Shown in pieces: positions 7,117 to 8,796 of a stretch of DNA of 8,796 nt. The DNA is taken from positions 1 through 8,796 of the forward strand of contig JADFCT010000147.1 in NCBI GenBank assembly GCA_017161665.1, given 5' to 3'. Both the position numbers and the translations under genes were made by a program. The notes beneath the pieces were generated by a model. The model searched no databases. It was given only the letters and a program-made list of their open reading frames with translations, and had not been told where the DNA came from. How positions within the stretch are numbered: the first letter of the stretch is position 1; each line of letters begins with the position of its first letter. The stretch comes from Candidatus Sumerlaeota bacterium (GTDB lineage: Bacteria > Sumerlaeota > Sumerlaeia > JADFCT01).

Positions 7117-8028
7117 ATGCTCCCCAAACTCAAACCCATCGCCATCAAGGAGCGGATATCCATGGTGTTTATCGAAAAAGGCCGTGTGGATGTGATCGAC
7201 GGGGCGTTCGTGGTGGTGGATAAAAACGGTGTTCGGACCCAGATTCCGGTGGGCAGCGTTGCCTGCATCATGCTGGAGCCGGGAACCCGGATCTCCCATG
7301 CAGCTGTGGCCCAGGCGGCGCGGGTGGGGACGTTGATCGTATGGATCGGCGAGGCCGGGGTCCGGCTGTATTCGTCCGGCCAGCCGGGGGGCGCCCGGTC
7401 GGACCGGCTTTTGCATCAGGCCCGTCTGGCCCTGGATGAGACTTCCCGACTGGCGGTGGTGCGCAAAATGTTTGAACTCCGGTTCAAGGAAAAGCCGCCC
7501 GCCAAACGAAGCGTCCGGCAGTTGCAGGCCATTGAAGGGGCCCGGGTGAAAAGCCTGTACCAGAGCCTTGCCCGGCAGCATGGGGTTCAGTGGAGCCGAA
7601 GGAATTACAATCCGAAAGACTGGGCGTCGAGTGATCCGGTCAACCAGTGTCTCAGCTCGGCCACGGCCTGTCTTTACGGCATTGCCGAAGCGGCGGTGCT
7701 GGCGGCCGGATATGCGCCGGCGGTGGGATTCATTCACACGGGCAAACCGCTGTCTTTCGTTTACGACATTGCCGATATTTTCAAATTCGACACGGTCGTT
7801 CCGGTGGCGTTCAAAACAGCGGCGCGGGTCAACGCCCATTACGAACACCATGTCCGGCTGGGATGCCGGGACATGTTCCGTCGGACCAAGCTGCTGAAAA
7901 CAATCATTCCAACCATCGAAGACGTACTGGCCGCCGGCGGCATGGAACCGCCGCCTCCGCCCGACGATGCCGTGGGCCCTGCGTTTTCCGATCCGGAGAC
8001 TATCGGCGATGCTGGTCATCGTACTTGA
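7117..8028 (+). CDS. cas1: CRISPR integrase Cas1 (type I-E)
   Basis: This 303-residue protein (E. coli Cas1 305) integrates new spacers at the leader end of the array as a Cas1(4)-Cas2(2) complex. The metal-binding catalytic residues are present: E140 in AIEGAR, H207 in GFIHTGKP, and D217 and D220 in FVYDIADI. IPVGSVACIMLEPGTR (43-58), GQPGGARSD (88-96) and DPKDW-like NPKDW (165-169) closely match E. coli. A proline-rich tail MEPPPPPDDA precedes the GDAGHRT end, as in E. coli (PPAPPEDA, GDAGHRSS). I chose ATG 7117, preceded by CGAGGG (7104-7109), because it aligns with the E. coli N-terminus. The frame opens earlier at 7084 inside cas6e, but that would add 11 unrelated residues. The last 20 nt overlap cas2. 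Confidence 0.97.
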   Translation: MLPKLKPIAIKERISMVFIEKGRVDVIDGAFVVVDKNGVRTQIPVGSVACIMLEPGTRISHAAVAQAARVGTLIVWIGEAGVRLYSSGQPGGARSDRLLHQARLALDETSRLAVVRKMFELRFKEKPPAKRSVRQLQAIEGARVKSLYQSLARQHGVQWSRRNYNPKDWASSDPVNQCLSSATACLYGIAEAAVLAAGYAPAVGFIHTGKPLSFVYDIADIFKFDTVVPVAFKTAARVNAHYEHHVRLGCRDMFRRTKLLKTIIPTIEDVLAAGGMEPPPPPDDAVGPAFSDPETIGDAGHRT

Positions 8029-8326
8029 AAACGCGCCCCCGCGCCTGCGCGGCCGGCTGGCGATGTGGCTGGTGGAGGCCCGGGCCGGGGTTTATGTGGG
8101 CGATTTGTCCAAACGGGTCCGGGAGATGCTGTGGGGGCAGGTGTGCGAAGGCATCGAGGATGGGAATGCGGTCCTGCTGTGGAGCACCAACACGGAATCC
8201 GGGTATGATTTTCTGACGGCGGGAACGAACCGGCGGATGCCTGTTGAATTCGACGGGCTGAAGCTGGTATCGTTTCTGCCGGTTGAAAAGGAAGACGCCG
8301 AACCCGTAGCGAAGGCGTCAGGATGA
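8009..8326 (+). CDS. cas2: CRISPR adaptation protein Cas2 (type I-E)
   Basis: This 105-residue protein is a ferredoxin-fold partner of Cas1 in spacer integration. It starts MLVIVLENAPPRLRGRL, matching E. coli Cas2 (MSMLVVVTENVPPRLRGRL), so E7 corresponds to E. coli E9. RAGVYVGDLS (25-34), NTESGYDF (61-68), TNRRMPVEFDGLKLVSFLPV (73-92) complete the fold. After SFLPV, where E. coli Cas2 stops at 94 residues, this protein carries a 13-residue acidic/alanine tail. There is no DnaQ-type exonuclease fusion. The start lies inside cas1 (20-nt overlap) with GGAG at 7995-7998 upstream, implying coupled translation. An in-frame ATG at 7967 would add 14 residues absent from the family and was not used. 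Confidence 0.96.
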   Translation: MLVIVLENAPPRLRGRLAMWLVEARAGVYVGDLSKRVREMLWGQVCEGIEDGNAVLLWSTNTESGYDFLTAGTNRRMPVEFDGLKLVSFLPVEKEDAEPVAKASG

Positions 8327-8433
8327 TGCTCTTTGACAATTGCACAGAAAGTTTCGTTTTTTGGGAAGGTAAGGGCTTCTTGGAAATTTGGAGATATCGC
8401 CCGATTCTTTTGGGTGTTTTGGTGTCCGGAAAA

Positions 8434-8447
8434 TTGGTAGAATTTTT
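8434..8447 (+). promoter_or_regulatory. Integrase-anchoring-site-like motif in the leader
   Basis: TTGGTAGAATTTTT starts 56 bp before the first repeat. As I recall it, the E. coli I-E leader has TTGGTAGATT at the same distance, in the integrase anchoring site bound by Cas1 after the leader is bent by IHF. Match of both sequence and spacing suggests the same function. The comparison is from memory, not an alignment. Confidence 0.5.
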
Positions 8448-8468
8448 CGGAGCTGACAGGCTGAGTTG

Positions 8469-8481
8469 AATTAGTGGGTTA
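8469..8481 (+). promoter_or_regulatory. Possible IHF site next to the first repeat
   Basis: AATTAGTGGGTTA matches 7 of the 9 fixed positions of the IHF consensus WATCAA-N4-TTR and lies at -21 to -9 from the first repeat, within the zone where IHF bends the E. coli leader. GGTTA at -13 to -9 also seems shared with the E. coli leader as I recall it. The consensus is loose, so the match could be chance. Confidence 0.3.
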
Positions 8482-8489
8482 GAAGAAGT

Positions 8490-8796
8490 GCGTTCCCCGC
8501 GCTTGTGGGGATGATCCGTCTTTTCGGCACCTGCAGCATTTATCCAACTTGCGTTCCCCGCGCTTGTGGGGATGATCCGATTAATTTTGGTAACATGCAG
8601 CTATATAAACGGCGTTCCCCGCGCTTGTGGGGATGATCCGAAATCGAATACGGTTGCCTCAGTTGACGTTATGCGTTCCCCGCGCTTGTGGGGATGATCC
8701 GTTCGCGACCTGATCAATGAATACCAGAAAAAAGCGTTCCCCGCGCTTGTGGGGATGATCCGCCAGACGACATGATCAAACCGGCCATGACGCCGC
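8490..8796 (+). CRISPR. Type I-E CRISPR array, leader-proximal part (five full repeats, continues past the window)
   Basis: Five identical 29-bp repeats lie at 8490-8518, 8551-8579, 8612-8640, 8673-8701 and 8734-8762. Five 32-bp spacers lie at 8519-8550, 8580-8611, 8641-8672, 8702-8733 and 8763-8794, a regular 61-bp period. The final bases GC (8795-8796) match the start of a sixth repeat. Each repeat begins GCGTTCCCC and ends ATGATCCG. Its centre folds as TCCCCGC-GCTT-GTGGGGA, a 7-bp stem with one G-U pair and a GCTT loop, the hairpin type cut by Cas6e. By analogy with E. coli (handle AUAAACCG), the mature crRNA should carry the 8-nt 5' handle AUGAUCCG. Orientation is set by the leader on the left, so spacer 8519-8550 is the newest. 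The lack of repeat decay fits the young end of an active array. Confidence 0.99.

Larger units (their letters stand above)
8327..8489 (+). promoter_or_regulatory. CRISPR leader
   Basis: This 163-bp non-coding stretch between the cas2 stop and the first repeat is in the expected place for a type I-E leader. It is more AT-rich than the genes and strongly skewed: I count 47 G and 16 C in 8341-8489. It should hold the array promoter and the spacer-integration signals. TAGAAT at 8438-8443 is a possible -10 box (5 of 6), but no good -35 is paired with it. TTGACA at 8333-8338 is a perfect -35 match with no acceptable -10 downstream. TTGG occurs six times between 8361 and 8437. Two integration-related motifs are listed separately. 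Confidence 0.8.

Noticed and set aside
7000..8019. Long - strand open frame (about 339 codons) opposite cas6e and cas1
   Set aside because: It is arginine/histidine-rich with no recognisable domain, and lies opposite two clearly identified genes; it is a codon-bias shadow.
314..8326. A novel defence or accessory system hidden in the operon
   Set aside because: All eight genes are assigned to standard I-E families, with gaps of at most 17 nt, leaving no room for another gene.
8333..8338. Perfect TTGACA -35 box just after cas2
   Set aside because: The bases 16-18 nt downstream are GTTTTTT-like with no -10 match, so I did not call a promoter.

Overview
The window holds one complete type I-E (E. 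coli/Cascade-type) CRISPR-Cas locus on the + strand: eight cas genes, a leader, and the first five repeats of the array. The left edge carries the 5' end of an unrelated housekeeping gene, thiM, on the - strand. GC content is moderate and the Cas proteins closely resemble E. coli Cas3, CasA-E, Cas1 and Cas2. This fits a Gram-negative bacterium, either a proteobacterium or a sulfate-reducer-like desulfobacterium. The sequence does not fix the genus.

Layout. 1-109 (-): N-terminal 36 codons of hydroxyethylthiazole kinase, running off the left edge. 110-313: divergent intergenic region with a 17-bp inverted repeat and a short unrecognised reading frame (82-273, +). 314-8326 (+): cas3, cse1 (casA/cas8e), cse2 (casB), cas7e (casC), cas5e (casD), cas6e (casE), cas1, cas2. 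Neighbouring genes overlap by 1-20 nt or lie 2-17 nt apart, so they look like one translationally coupled transcript. 8327-8489: leader, G-rich and C-poor, with E. coli-like integration signals near the repeat. 8490-8796: identical 29-bp repeats with 32-bp spacers. The last two bases of the window match the start of a sixth repeat, so the array continues beyond it.

How it works, from knowledge of the family. Cas6e cuts the repeat hairpin of the array transcript. The crRNA is held by Cascade (Cse1, two Cse2, six Cas7, Cas5, Cas6e). Cse1 reads the PAM and recruits Cas3, a 3'-5' helicase with an HD nuclease, to degrade the target. Cas1-Cas2 adds new spacers at the leader end. All catalytic motifs I can check are intact: Cas3 HD and helicase motifs, Cas6e His20, and Cas1 E140/H207/D217/D220. 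The system therefore looks functional.

Novelty. I found no accessory gene, transposon, toxin or unknown system embedded in the operon. It is a canonical I-E locus. The points worth a second look are smaller: conserved spacing of leader motifs, a repeated TTGG pattern in the leader, direct cas3-cse1 coupling (unlike E. coli), a wobble pair in the repeat stem, one substitution in the Cse1 glycine loop, and the unexplained frame and inverted repeat upstream of cas3.
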